From positions 1 to 64,000 of the forward strand of contig CALUNB010000005.1 in NCBI GenBank assembly GCA_944321885.1: a stretch of DNA of 64,000 nt. Direction: 5' to 3'. The notes beneath the pieces were generated by a model, which saw only the letters and a program-made list of their open reading frames with translations, was not told the origin of the DNA and did not search any database. Shown here one piece after another: positions 33,676 through 42,420 of the stretch (the first letter of the stretch is position 1; every line of letters starts with the position of its first letter). A program made the position numbers and the translations under genes. The DNA is from an uncultured Bacteroidales bacterium. Lineage in GTDB: Bacteria > Bacteroidota > Bacteroidia > Bacteroidales > P3.

Positions 33676-34866
33676 ATGAAAACAATCAAAAACACCAACT
33701 TCAAGGGAAAGAAAGTCTTGGTTCGCTGCGATTTCAATGTTCCGGTGAAAGAAGGGCGGATCACGGACGACACCCGTATCCGGGAAAGTCTTCCCACGAT
33801 TGAGAAACTTCTATCCGATGGCGCCGCCGTGATTCTGATGTCCCATTTGGGACGCCCTTCGGGAACGGGATTCGAGGCGGAGTTCAGTTTGGCGCCCGTA
33901 GCGGCCCGTTTGGGCGAATTGCTGGGCAAGCCGGTCCGTTTTACCAACGATGTGTTCACCGAAGTGACGGTTTCCCTTTCGCGGGATTTGCAGGCGGGGG
34001 AAGTCCTTCTGTTGGAAAACCTGCGTTTCATCAAGGGTGAAACCAAGGGAGACGAGGCTTTCGCTTCCTATCTGGCTTCGTTGGGGAACGTGTATGTGAA
34101 CGATGCTTTCGGTACGGCGCACCGCGCCCATGCCTCCACAGCCATCATCGCCAAGTTCTTCCCGGACGACAAGTATTTCGGGTTCCTGATGGCCCATGAG
34201 ATTTCCAATTTGGAAAAGCTTCTGCATTCGGCGGAACATCCGTATACCGCTGTCATCGGAGGTTCCAAGGTTTCGAGCAAGATCGATGTACTCAAGAACC
34301 TTTCCGACAAAGTGGATGCTCTGTTGGTCGGAGGTGGAATGGCTTTCACTTTTGTCAAGGCCATGGGCGGAAAGGTCGGCAATTCCTTGGTGGAAGAAGA
34401 CAAGCTCGACCTGGCCAAGGAAATCCTGGCGGATTTCGGGAAAAAAGGAGTCAAACTCTTGTTGCCCAAAGATAGTTTGTGCGCCAATCGTTTTGACAAC
34501 GAAGCGGAACGCAAGGTGTTCCCGACCATGGAAATTCCCGATGGATGGATGGGCATGGACATAGGTCCGGAAGCCGTGGCGGAGTTCGAGGCGGTCTTGA
34601 ACACTTCGCGTTCGGTGCTTTGGAATGGTCCCTTGGGCGTTTTCGAGATGCCGAACTTCAGTGAAGGAACCTTGCAAATCGGACGTTGCTTGGGCAAAGT
34701 GACCGAAAACGGCGGTTATACGGCGGTGGGCGGTGGAGATTCGGTGGCAGCCGTGAACCGTTTGGGTCTGGCCAAAGGTCTGTCGTATGTTTCCACGGGA
34801 GGAGGGGCGATGCTGGAATATCTGGAAGGCAAAACCTTGCCCGGTGTGGCCGCGATAGAAGACTAA
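33676..34866 (+). CDS. pgk: Phosphoglycerate kinase
   Basis: The 396-residue glycolytic enzyme has the signature KVLVRCDFNVPVKEG near the N-terminus, the substrate-arginine stretches ILMSHLGRPSG and ENLRFIKGE, and the C-terminal nucleotide site GGGDSVAAVNRLG, then STGGGAMLEYLEG. Start MKTIKNTNFKGKK at 33676 is preferred to a longer frame that overlaps glmM. Confidence 0.97.
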   Translation: MKTIKNTNFKGKKVLVRCDFNVPVKEGRITDDTRIRESLPTIEKLLSDGAAVILMSHLGRPSGTGFEAEFSLAPVAARLGELLGKPVRFTNDVFTEVTVSLSRDLQAGEVLLLENLRFIKGETKGDEAFASYLASLGNVYVNDAFGTAHRAHASTAIIAKFFPDDKYFGFLMAHEISNLEKLLHSAEHPYTAVIGGSKVSSKIDVLKNLSDKVDALLVGGGMAFTFVKAMGGKVGNSLVEEDKLDLAKEILADFGKKGVKLLLPKDSLCANRFDNEAERKVFPTMEIPDGWMGMDIGPEAVAEFEAVLNTSRSVLWNGPLGVFEMPNFSEGTLQIGRCLGKVTENGGYTAVGGGDSVAAVNRLGLAKGLSYVSTGGGAMLEYLEGKTLPGVAAIED

Positions 34867-34888
34867 GGACAGACATTCTGTTGTGCTG

Positions 34889-36256
34889 ATGATGAGAAGA
34901 ACACGGATTATTTTAGGGCTCACCTTGTTTTGGGGCTTGCTTCCGCCGCTTTGGTTGACGGGACATCCCCGGGACAAGGTGTCCTCTTTTCATGCTGTTC
35001 CGGAACCGGAAGATTTTTTCCCCCGTTTTCAGGGAAACGGTTCCGTCCCGCCTGCCTGTCCTTGGGATAGGGTGCTGACCGGGGCGGATCAGCCAGGACT
35101 TTACTTGCCTTTGTTGCAAGGAAAGCGGGTCGGGGTCGTGGCCAACCATACTTCGGTTGTCCGGCGGGCATGTCTGGAGGGGACTGCGGAAAATTTGCCG
35201 GGGAACCGGGAGGCCTTGTTCCGTCCTTTGCCCGGGACAGCCGATACCGGGTTTTATGTCCATCTTGTCGATTTCTTGCTGGATTCGGGAATCCAAGTCC
35301 GGAAAGTCTTTTCTCCTGAACATGGTTTCCGGGGGCAAGCCGAGGCGGGGGCCAGCGTGGGCAGCCAGACCGATGCGGAAACCGGGCTTCCCTTGGTTTC
35401 CCTTTATGGCAAGCACAAGAAGCCAACATCCCAGGATCTTCAAGACGTCGATATCCTGCTTTTTGACTTGCAGGACGTCGGACTTCGTTTCTATACGTAC
35501 ATATCCACCTTGCATTACGTGTTGGAATCCTGTGCCGAAGCCGGAATCCCTGTTGTCGTCCTTGACCGGCCAAACCCCCATGCCGGTTATGTGGACGGAC
35601 CCGTCCTGGATACGGTTTGTTGCCGCAGTTTCGTGGGCATGCACCCTGTTCCCGTCGTCTACGGCATGACCATCGGTGAATACGCCCGGATGATACAAGG
35701 GGAACATTGGCTGCAAGGAGGCATCGAGACTTCCTTGGAAGTGGTGCCGCTCCTGAATTACACCCGGCAGACGGAGTACGTCTTTCCTGTGGCGCCTTCT
35801 CCCAATTTGCGAAGCATGAAGGCCATTTATGCCTATCCTTCGCTGTGTTTTTTCGAAGGAACGCCGGTGAGCCTGGGACGAGGCACTTGGCATCCTTTCG
35901 AGTGTTTCGGCTTTCCCGCTTCACCCGAAGGGGATTACCGGTTCACACCCGGCCCCATTCCCGGTTTGAGCGAAAATCCTCCTTGCAAGGGGGTGGAGTG
36001 TACCGGTTTCCGGATTTCCGACACGATTTTACACCAACTTCCCCGCCAAATCGATTTGGGGTATTTGCAAGAAATGTACCGGGTCTACCCCGACAAATCC
36101 CGTTTTTTCACGGCCTTTTTTTCAAAATTGTCCGGGACCCCCGGTTTGGAGGATGATTTGGAGGCGGGACGGACCGAAGCGGAAATCCGTTCCGGATGGC
36201 AACCTGCTTTGGAAGAATTTCTTAAAATCCGGGAAAAATATCTGATTTATCGATGA
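34889..36256 (+). CDS. NamZ-like exo-beta-N-acetylmuramidase (DUF1343), exported
   Basis: The 455-residue protein has an N-terminal signal helix (TRIILGLTLFWGLLPPLW) and a DUF1343 body: FSPEHGFRGQAEAGASV, LYGKHKKPTSQDLQDVDILLFDLQDVG, DRPNPHAGYVDGPVL and VVYGMTIGEYARMI. DUF1343 is now known as the NamZ family, which releases MurNAc from peptidoglycan fragments. The start was set at ATG 34889; a GTG two codons earlier and an ATG one codon later are alternatives. Its stop overlaps the start of the next gene (ATGA), suggesting coupling. Confidence 0.85.
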   Translation: MMRRTRIILGLTLFWGLLPPLWLTGHPRDKVSSFHAVPEPEDFFPRFQGNGSVPPACPWDRVLTGADQPGLYLPLLQGKRVGVVANHTSVVRRACLEGTAENLPGNREALFRPLPGTADTGFYVHLVDFLLDSGIQVRKVFSPEHGFRGQAEAGASVGSQTDAETGLPLVSLYGKHKKPTSQDLQDVDILLFDLQDVGLRFYTYISTLHYVLESCAEAGIPVVVLDRPNPHAGYVDGPVLDTVCCRSFVGMHPVPVVYGMTIGEYARMIQGEHWLQGGIETSLEVVPLLNYTRQTEYVFPVAPSPNLRSMKAIYAYPSLCFFEGTPVSLGRGTWHPFECFGFPASPEGDYRFTPGPIPGLSENPPCKGVECTGFRISDTILHQLPRQIDLGYLQEMYRVYPDKSRFFTAFFSKLSGTPGLEDDLEAGRTEAEIRSGWQPALEEFLKIREKYLIYR

Positions 36257-37002
36257 TTGTTTTTATTCTTGCTGCAGGGAAAGGAACCCGGTTACGCCCC
36301 CTGACCGAGCATTGTCCCAAAGCTTTGGTCCCTTGGCAGGGCAAGCCTTTGCTGGCCTGTTTGCTGGAACGCTTGCAAGCTTACGGCTACCGGCATTTCG
36401 TACTCAACCTCCATCATTTTGCGGGAATGCTCCGGGATTACGCGGAAACCTATGCGCGTGGACACGGAATCCGGATTGATTTCTCGGACGAGAGCCCCGG
36501 ACTCCTGGATACCGGCGGGGCTTTGGTCCATGCTTTGCCCTTGTTGCGGGGAGAAAAGCGGGTCTTGGTCCACAACGTGGATATTTTCAGTGATTTGGAT
36601 CTTCCCTCTTTTGTCAGGGAAGCGGAAGACCAGGATGCGGATGCCTTGCTGTCGGTTCGCCGGCGCGAAACTTCCCGCCTTTTGTATGCCGACGGGCAAA
36701 ACCGGCTCCGGGCCTGGAAGAATCTCAAAACCGGACAGGAAAAAGGCGACTTCCGGCAAACGGATCTCCAAGCCTATGCTTTCAGCGGCATCCATGTCTT
36801 GAAAACCTCTTTGATCGAGGACTGGAAGCGGGCCTACGGGGAAAACCAGCCCTTTTCGGTCATCGATGCCTATATGGGATCATGCCATGATTCCCGTATC
36901 CTTTTGCAGGAACAAAGCCAGGGATACTGGAAGGACATGGGGAAAATCGAGGATTTTGCGCTCAGACCGAAAGGTTGTCGAGACGGCCTCTCTTTTTCAT
37001 AA
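36253..37002 (+). CDS. Sugar-1-phosphate nucleotidyltransferase, MurU-like
   Basis: The 249-residue NTP_transferase protein has the activation motif LAAGKGTRLRPLTEHCPKALVP at its very start, substrate-binding LLDTGGALVHALPLL and the metal/sugar region VHNVDIFSDLDL. Length and motifs resemble MurU (UTP:MurNAc-1-phosphate uridylyltransferase); other NDP-sugar synthases are similar. The 4-nt overlap with a NamZ gene favours MurNAc recycling. AmgK, the kinase expected upstream of MurU, is not in the window. The last 41 nt overlap the convergent MATE gene. Confidence 0.75.
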   Translation: MIVFILAAGKGTRLRPLTEHCPKALVPWQGKPLLACLLERLQAYGYRHFVLNLHHFAGMLRDYAETYARGHGIRIDFSDESPGLLDTGGALVHALPLLRGEKRVLVHNVDIFSDLDLPSFVREAEDQDADALLSVRRRETSRLLYADGQNRLRAWKNLKTGQEKGDFRQTDLQAYAFSGIHVLKTSLIEDWKRAYGENQPFSVIDAYMGSCHDSRILLQEQSQGYWKDMGKIEDFALRPKGCRDGLSFS

Positions 37003-38299
37003 AATACATGTATCCCAAAGAAATGAGTAAGAGTCCTACCGAATAGGTCACTTCCGTTCCGAACGCCACCGACACCGGGCAATGCCCGATATGGATGAAA
37101 ACCCATCCGTAAAGGAAGTAGAGGAACATGTTGGCGAATTCGATAAAGAAACCGGCTTTTGTCCTACCCCGTCCCAAGATCGTGTTGAAGACAATCTGGG
37201 CGATACCCATCAGGTAGGTTGCCAGGATGACCACCAAGCTGGGGATGAAGCTTTCGGCAGCCAGGTTGGCGTCCATGGTGAAGATTCCAAGGATTTTTTG
37301 GTGGAAAGAAAGGTAGAGGACCACGATAAAGGTGATGCAGAGCGACACCAAGAGGATGCATTTCCAGACCACGGTCCTGATTTCACCGGTCCGGTCTTGA
37401 CCGCAAAGGAAGGAAGTGAGGGTGGCTGTGGTGGATGCGAAACCCCAAGTAGGGATGAGGAAAAGCACGTACATGCTCCGGGTGATGTTGGCGACCGCCA
37501 AGGCATGTTGTCCCAAACCTTCGATAAAGAGGAAGAAAAGGAAATAGTTGGCAAAGGAAAGGAAATATTGGATCATGACCGGGTAGGAGAGACGCAAAAG
37601 GCTTCCTATCAGTCCGGGATGGAACGGGAAACGGGTAAAGACCGCATAGGTTTTCCGGATACCGGAAAACCGGGTCAGCACGATATAGCAAAGCAGACCG
37701 CAACCTTCGGCAATGACCGAGGCCCAAGCGGCTCCTGCCATTTCCAAGCGGGGGAAGCCCCAAACCCCGAAGACCAAGGCGTAATCGAGCAGGATGTTGA
37801 CCCCGCCCATGATCAGAGTGGCAATCGAAATGTTGCGGGTCCGGGCGATGCCCACGTAAAACGCGTTGAAAGCCACGCAGGCGAATGCCAAAGGGAAGCC
37901 GAAAACCCTGGCATCGAGGTATTCCAGCACGGCATGGGCTGTCTCTTCCGAATTCACCATCAGCCCGATCAGGTTTTCCCCGAAGACCTGCCAGAGACCT
38001 AAGCATAAGAAGGCGGTGGCCAGCAAGAAATACAGGCTGTGTTGGAAGATGCGTCCGATGGAGTGGTTTTGACCCTGTCCCAAACGCCGGGCCATCATGA
38101 TTTGGCTGCCTACGCCGAAACCGAAAGCCACCATGAAAATGACTTGGTAGAAAATGACAGCCAAGGCTGCCGCCCCCAATTGGACTTCGCCGAGATTCCC
38201 AAGGAAAATGGTGTCGGCCAAGGAAATGAGGTTTTGGGCCAAGGACCCGAGTATGATGGGGAATGCGATACCGAATATTTTTTTGTAGCTGATTTCCAT
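36962..38299 (-). CDS. MATE-family efflux transporter
   Basis: The 445-residue protein has about 12 membrane helices in two related halves (GIAFPIILGSLAQNLISLADTIFLGN; then SYPVMIQYFLSFANYFLFFLF). MATE pumps expel drugs or cations using Na+ or H+ gradients. Start MEISYKKIFG at 38299 is a standard N-terminus. Its promoter interleaves with that of ptb. Confidence 0.9.
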   Translation of the reverse strand: MEISYKKIFGIAFPIILGSLAQNLISLADTIFLGNLGEVQLGAAALAVIFYQVIFMVAFGFGVGSQIMMARRLGQGQNHSIGRIFQHSLYFLLATAFLCLGLWQVFGENLIGLMVNSEETAHAVLEYLDARVFGFPLAFACVAFNAFYVGIARTRNISIATLIMGGVNILLDYALVFGVWGFPRLEMAGAAWASVIAEGCGLLCYIVLTRFSGIRKTYAVFTRFPFHPGLIGSLLRLSYPVMIQYFLSFANYFLFFLFIEGLGQHALAVANITRSMYVLFLIPTWGFASTTATLTSFLCGQDRTGEIRTVVWKCILLVSLCITFIVVLYLSFHQKILGIFTMDANLAAESFIPSLVVILATYLMGIAQIVFNTILGRGRTKAGFFIEFANMFLYFLYGWVFIHIGHCPVSVAFGTEVTYSVGLLLISLGYMYFMKKRGRLDNLSV

Positions 38300-38348
38300 G
38301 ATGTCGTCTATTTCTTCCCGTTTTATCGCGGCGGAGTAAAAACGGCTG

Positions 38349-38379
38349 CAAAAATAACGGAGGGACACTTATCTGCAAA
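38349..38379 (-). promoter_or_regulatory. MATE promoter
   Basis: On the minus strand TTTG (38379-38376), a 19-bp spacer, then TATTTTTG (38356-38349). It is a full consensus match, about 50 bp upstream of the start. Confidence 0.7.
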
Positions 38380-38382
38380 GCT

Positions 38383-38412
38383 TTTGGATTCAGGATTTTT
38401 ATTTTACCTTTG
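38383..38412 (+). promoter_or_regulatory. ptb promoter
   Basis: TTTG (38383-38386), an 18-bp spacer, then TACCTTTG (38405-38412). It lies back-to-back with the MATE promoter, the two -33 boxes being 3 bp apart. Confidence 0.7.
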
Positions 38413-38448
38413 CAGTGTTTTTAAGCGTACTTTATAAACACAAACGAT

Positions 38449-39360
38449 ATGGCTATTAGCAAATTGGATCAGTTGTTCGACTTGGTGAAGGCGAACGGCA
38501 AGAAACGTCTGGTAGCGGCTTACGCGGTGGATGACCACACCGTGACCGCTGTCAGCAAGGCGGTGGACTTGGGAATCGTCGATGCCACATTGGTGGGGGA
38601 TACCGAGATGATTCAGAAAGTCTGCGAACAGGAACAAATCGACATCAACAAATTCAAGATTGTCCAGGAAAAAGACGACACCAAAGCGGCCCAGATGGCG
38701 GTGAAGTTGATCAATGCCGGGGAAGGCGATTTGTTGATGAAAGGTTTGGTCAGCACCGACAAGTACATGCGTGCCATATTGAACAAGGAAAACGGTTTGA
38801 TGCCCGGTCCCAAAGCCATGTTGACCCATATTGCCTTGTTGCAAAATCCTTTCTACCACAAGCTTTTGGTGGCCAGTGACATTGCTATCATCCCGGCTCC
38901 CGACTTGAAGCAGAAGACGACTATTTGCAACTATTTGATTTCCACCGCCCGCAGCATCGGTGTGGAAAAACCGAAAGTAGCTGTTTTGGCCGCCACCGAA
39001 CAGATGTCGGCTGGCATGCAGGCTTGCGTGGATGCCGCTTTGTTGGCCAAGATGTCGGATCGGGGTCAGATCAAGGGCGGTTATGTGGACGGTCCCTTGG
39101 CTTTGGATGTGGCCATCGACAAGGAAGCTTGTGAAATCAAGGGTGTCGGCGGTCCGGTTGCCGGTGATGCCGACTGCTTGCTCTTCCCCAATATCGAATC
39201 GGGTAACATCTTCTACAAGATGCACACCAAGTTCTGCAAAGGGGAAGTGGCTGCCATGGTCGTGGGAGCCCGCGTACCTTGCGTTTTGTCTTCGCGTGGC
39301 GACACAACCAAGACGAAGTTGAACTCCATTGCATTGGCGGCTCTCTCTTGCAAGAAATAA
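38449..39360 (+). CDS. ptb: Phosphate butyryltransferase (PTA_PTB family)
   Basis: The 303-residue protein belongs to the phosphate acetyl/butyryltransferase family. GDLLMKGLVSTDKYMRAILN, VLAATEQMSAGMQACVDAALL, GGYVDGPLALDVAID and GAGGPVAGDADCLLFPNIESGN-type stretches are characteristic of Ptb rather than the larger Pta. It exchanges CoA for phosphate on butyryl-CoA; butyrate kinase (buk) would then make ATP and butyrate, but buk is not adjacent. A branched-chain acyl substrate is also possible. It has its own strong promoter. Confidence 0.87.
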   Translation: MAISKLDQLFDLVKANGKKRLVAAYAVDDHTVTAVSKAVDLGIVDATLVGDTEMIQKVCEQEQIDINKFKIVQEKDDTKAAQMAVKLINAGEGDLLMKGLVSTDKYMRAILNKENGLMPGPKAMLTHIALLQNPFYHKLLVASDIAIIPAPDLKQKTTICNYLISTARSIGVEKPKVAVLAATEQMSAGMQACVDAALLAKMSDRGQIKGGYVDGPLALDVAIDKEACEIKGVGGPVAGDADCLLFPNIESGNIFYKMHTKFCKGEVAAMVVGARVPCVLSSRGDTTKTKLNSIALAALSCKK

Positions 39361-39366
39361 ATCGGA

Positions 39367-39491
39367 TTGCAGGCTTGCCATAACGGGCAGTCTGCCGAGG
39401 CGGAGCCTGCGCTCGCCGCGCAGCAGCAAGTGTATGCTCCTTCGGTTTCGCTCTCAGAGCCTTGCATCTTACCCATTTTGAAAGCCTGCAA
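39367..39491. repeat. Palindromic intergenic element, 125 bp, inverted (family A)
   Basis: It starts 7 nt after the ptb stop. Ends TTGCAGGCTT and AAGCCTGCAA pair exactly. Read on the minus strand, the core GTAAGATGCAAGGC-CTGAGAGCG starts 19 bp from the end, as in the 31155 element, and the opposite end shares CCCGTTATGGCA. The outer 10 bp differ from the 31155 element but remain complementary. Confidence 0.75.
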
Positions 39492-39501
39492 AAGTGCTAT
39501 A

Positions 39502-39672
39502 AGAAGCTGTTTAAAATTTCTTACAATCCTGAAAAGGCTGCATTTTGAGGGACCGGTTTCGGGATTTTGTTTGCCCATCGGGGGCTATTTCGGGTCCAGG
39601 TTGAGCGAAGCTCGAAGCCATCCCTCCAAAACCCCTCCTGATGGCCTAAACAAATAAATTTAAACAGCTTCT
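39502..39672. mobile_element. MITE-like element, 171 bp (family B)
   Basis: Ends AGAAGCTGTTTAAA (39502-39515) and TTTAAACAGCTTCT (39659-39672) are perfect inverted repeats of 14 bp. The interior is non-coding. A solo copy of the right end is at 29473-29486. No target duplication could be assigned with confidence. Confidence 0.65.
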
Positions 39673-39799
39673 AAAAATACTGCCCCTGTTTTTTCAGACT
39701 TGCTCCCAGGTTTGAAAGAAACAGGGAGGCGGGGAATAGTCGTAGCGGATTATTCTCCGCTTTTTTTTGGGTGGAACGTTTTAAAGATTGCGATTCGTC

Positions 39800-40420
39800 A
39801 TGGAAAATTTAGGCATGTTGGCCGTTTCCGTTTTTACCTCTTTGTTCGCTATCGTCAACCCGGTGTCGAGTATTCCGATTTTTTTGGATCTGACATCCAC
39901 GGCTGACTATCCGACCAAGAAGAGAGTGGCCCGGACCGCCGTGTTGTCGGCTTATGTTATTATTTTGACTTTCATTTTTGTCGGGAAGTCGATTTTCGAT
40001 TTCCTCGGCATCACGATTCCCGCTTTCCGTATCACGGGGGGCATTTTGTTGTTTTACGTCGGCTTCGAGCTGCTTTCTTCCAAGAAATCCTCGATCCAGA
40101 GCAATACCGGGCAGCAGCAAGCCTTCGATGAAGGGGTGGCCATTTCTCCTTTGGCGATTCCCATCCTGGCCGGTCCCGGAACCATCGTAGCGGCCATGAA
40201 CTACACAGCCGAACAGAGTTTCCTGGGCATGGTCATCATCGTCCTGGTACTTTCGGTGGTCATGCTCATCACCTATGCGGCCTTCCTTTTCAGCGACCGT
40301 ATTTTCCATTTCCTTGGGAACAATATCATCATGGTCTTGGGCAAGCTGATGGGTTTGATTGTGGCCATCATGGGAACCAATATGGTCATCGAGGGCATCA
40401 GGGGCGCCATCGCTGCTTAA
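39800..40420 (+). CDS. MarC-family inner-membrane protein (UPF0056)
   Basis: The 206-residue protein has six membrane helices. Family stretches are FAIVNPVSSIPIFLDLT near the N-terminus and AISPLAIPILAGPGTIVAAM in the middle. MarC proteins were once linked to antibiotic resistance, but their function is unknown. Start MENLGMLAVSVFTSL at 39800. It stands alone after the repeat-rich spacer. Confidence 0.9.
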   Translation: MENLGMLAVSVFTSLFAIVNPVSSIPIFLDLTSTADYPTKKRVARTAVLSAYVIILTFIFVGKSIFDFLGITIPAFRITGGILLFYVGFELLSSKKSSIQSNTGQQQAFDEGVAISPLAIPILAGPGTIVAAMNYTAEQSFLGMVIIVLVLSVVMLITYAAFLFSDRIFHFLGNNIIMVLGKLMGLIVAIMGTNMVIEGIRGAIAA

Positions 40421-40803
40421 CGCGCCGGATTTCCGCATCCGTGTCCACGTTGCCATCTCTCCTCCGTTTTATGGAGGGAAGCGAGCGTGACGTTCCTCGA
40501 CCTTTCCGGTTTCCATCATGGATGGGAACAAGATTCCCTCGTTCCCCAAGTCCGGGAATCTTTTTTCCACCTTCGTTGTGGATAAGTCGTGCATTTCTTT
40601 TCCTTGGGGATTCGGATTGCCTACCGGATAATTTCTTATCTTTACCCCTGTTTTTTTCGGGACGAGGTTTCCTTGTCGGAAATATCCCGGAACGACCGTT
40701 GACGGATATCTTCCGCAACCCTTGGTCCGTTCGTTTGGAATTTCCTTCCGGCAGGAGAGGCGATGAGTTCCTTGTTCGATGGAGTAGTAGAATATAGCAT
40801 ATT
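40421..40803. other. Leader region of the V-ATPase operon
   Basis: No gene is seen in 383 bp. TATCTTTA (40637-40644) with TTGC 16 bp upstream (40617-40620) is a weak promoter candidate; spacing is short. A small hairpin CCTCC/GGAGG near 40460 lacks a T-run. Confidence 0.35.
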
Positions 40804-41412
40804 ATGGAAAACAAACTGCAAGCGCTGACCGACAAGCTCTACCAAGATGGCTTGAGCAAGGGAAAAGAAGAAGGCGAACGCCTGTTGCAGGAAGCCAAGG
40901 CCCAGGCCGCCCGGCTTCTTGACCAAGCCCGTGAAGAGGCCGGCGGGATTGTGGAAAAGGCCCGCAAAGAAGCCGAGGATATCAGGAACAACACCCTTAC
41001 CGAAATAAAGATTACTTCCAGGCAGATGATTTCGGCCTTGAAGGAAGAGGTGGAGAACACCTTGATGAAGCGTTCCATCGCTCCGGCCCTGCATTCGGCC
41101 ATGGAACAGGTTGAATTTGTCCAGATGGTCATCCTCAAAGCCATGGAATGCTTCCGGCCCGACCAGCCGGAGGGAGCCGCTTTGGCTTTGCTTTTGCCCG
41201 AGGAGTACCGCCAGCGTTACGACAAGTTCCTGGAGGGGCAATTGGGCGCCGACCTGGCTTCCGGCCTCGAAGTGCGTTTCGAAAAGGGCATGAAGGGAGG
41301 ATTCAAGATTCTCAACAAGGCCGAAGGGTACCAATTGAGTTTTACCGAGGAAGATTTCCTGGCCTTGTTCGAAGAGTACGCCCGGCCCCGGATTAAACAA
41401 CTGCTTTTCTAA
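40804..41412 (+). CDS. atpE: V-type ATPase subunit E (peripheral stalk)
   Basis: The 202-residue protein has a long charged N-terminal helix (about 1-75; ALTDKLYQDGLSKGKEEGERLLQEAKAQAARLLDQARE) and a compact C-terminal domain, as in V/A-ATPase subunit E. It is half of the stator that holds the A3B3 head. A separate G/H partner is not seen in the operon. It is the first gene of the operon. Confidence 0.85.
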   Translation: MENKLQALTDKLYQDGLSKGKEEGERLLQEAKAQAARLLDQAREEAGGIVEKARKEAEDIRNNTLTEIKITSRQMISALKEEVENTLMKRSIAPALHSAMEQVEFVQMVILKAMECFRPDQPEGAALALLLPEEYRQRYDKFLEGQLGADLASGLEVRFEKGMKGGFKILNKAEGYQLSFTEEDFLALFEEYARPRIKQLLF

Positions 41413-41423
41413 AATCCCCTCCC

Positions 41424-42314
41424 ATGAGCGGTTATTATCCTTACCTGTTGTGCGGGCTTCCGGATTTGAATTTCAACATGAATCTGGAAGGTTTTTCCTA
41501 TCAGGAGCTTTATGACCAGGTTTTTGAATTGCTTTCCCCAGCGGATCGGAAGCTGGCGGAGCTTTTCTTGTCCTTCCCTATGAACCGGGAAGTGGCGGAA
41601 AAGTATTTGGCCCTTCAGGATGACCCGGAGAAACGGGAAGCTTTCTTGGAAGATTGCTCCTGGCCGGATTACCAGAAAGGGCTTTTCCGCCACAATTTGG
41701 CCTATTGGCTGTACGGGGACGAGGACGCCCCGGTGGAAAAGATGGAGGAGGAAGAGCTCCGGCTCCGGTTAAAGAAGATGCTGGACGAGGCTTTTTACGC
41801 CCGGATGGAAAAATACCGCAACGCTTTTGTCCGGCGTTGGTTCGAGTTCGACTTGGTTTTGAAAAACACCTTGGTCGCTTTTGCGGCCCGCAAGCGGAAA
41901 CGTGCGGCGGAAAAGGATTTCGTTTCGCCCCGGGGCTTGGGAAACCGGCCGGATGAAAACGAAGCGGAACCGGAGTTGATAAGCTGGATCAAGGAGAACA
42001 TGCAGCAGGGGGATTTCGGTCTGAAATTGCGGCTTTCCTATGCCGAGGAATTGTTCTCGGCCTTGGAATTGGAAGATGTTTACCTCCGGGAACGCAGGGT
42101 GGACCAGTTCCGTTGGAAAATGTTGGACGAAATGCTGTTGGAAAAGGATTTCCAGATGGATGTGGTCTTGGCTTATTTGCAGAAGTTGCAGATTTTGCGG
42201 CGTTGGAAGGAAATGGACGCGGAAGCCGGACGGAAATATTTGCAGGAGACCGTTTCGCGTTTGCGGAAAGTGGATTTGGGCGGGGAACCGCCGAAGAAGC
42301 ATCGAGGATATTGA
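41424..42314 (+). CDS. DUF2764 protein of the V-type ATPase operon (probable subunit C equivalent)
   Basis: The 296-residue, largely helical protein starts MSGYYPYLLCGLPDLNFN. DUF2764 occurs between atpE and atpA in V-ATPase operons of Bacteroidetes, Chlamydia and spirochetes, which lack a recognisable subunit C. Size and helical character suit the C/d subunit that joins rotor ring and central stalk. That role is inference from position. It starts 11 bp after atpE. Confidence 0.8.
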   Translation: MSGYYPYLLCGLPDLNFNMNLEGFSYQELYDQVFELLSPADRKLAELFLSFPMNREVAEKYLALQDDPEKREAFLEDCSWPDYQKGLFRHNLAYWLYGDEDAPVEKMEEEELRLRLKKMLDEAFYARMEKYRNAFVRRWFEFDLVLKNTLVAFAARKRKRAAEKDFVSPRGLGNRPDENEAEPELISWIKENMQQGDFGLKLRLSYAEELFSALELEDVYLRERRVDQFRWKMLDEMLLEKDFQMDVVLAYLQKLQILRRWKEMDAEAGRKYLQETVSRLRKVDLGGEPPKKHRGY

Positions 42315-42420
42315 AGTTGAATCAAATAGAAAACCAGGGACTGGGACCGGGATGCCCGGCGGATTCCCGCAGGGAAAGCTGTAAAAGAGACGGTTTCCAA
42401 TCTTTGTGTAATAAATAGCT

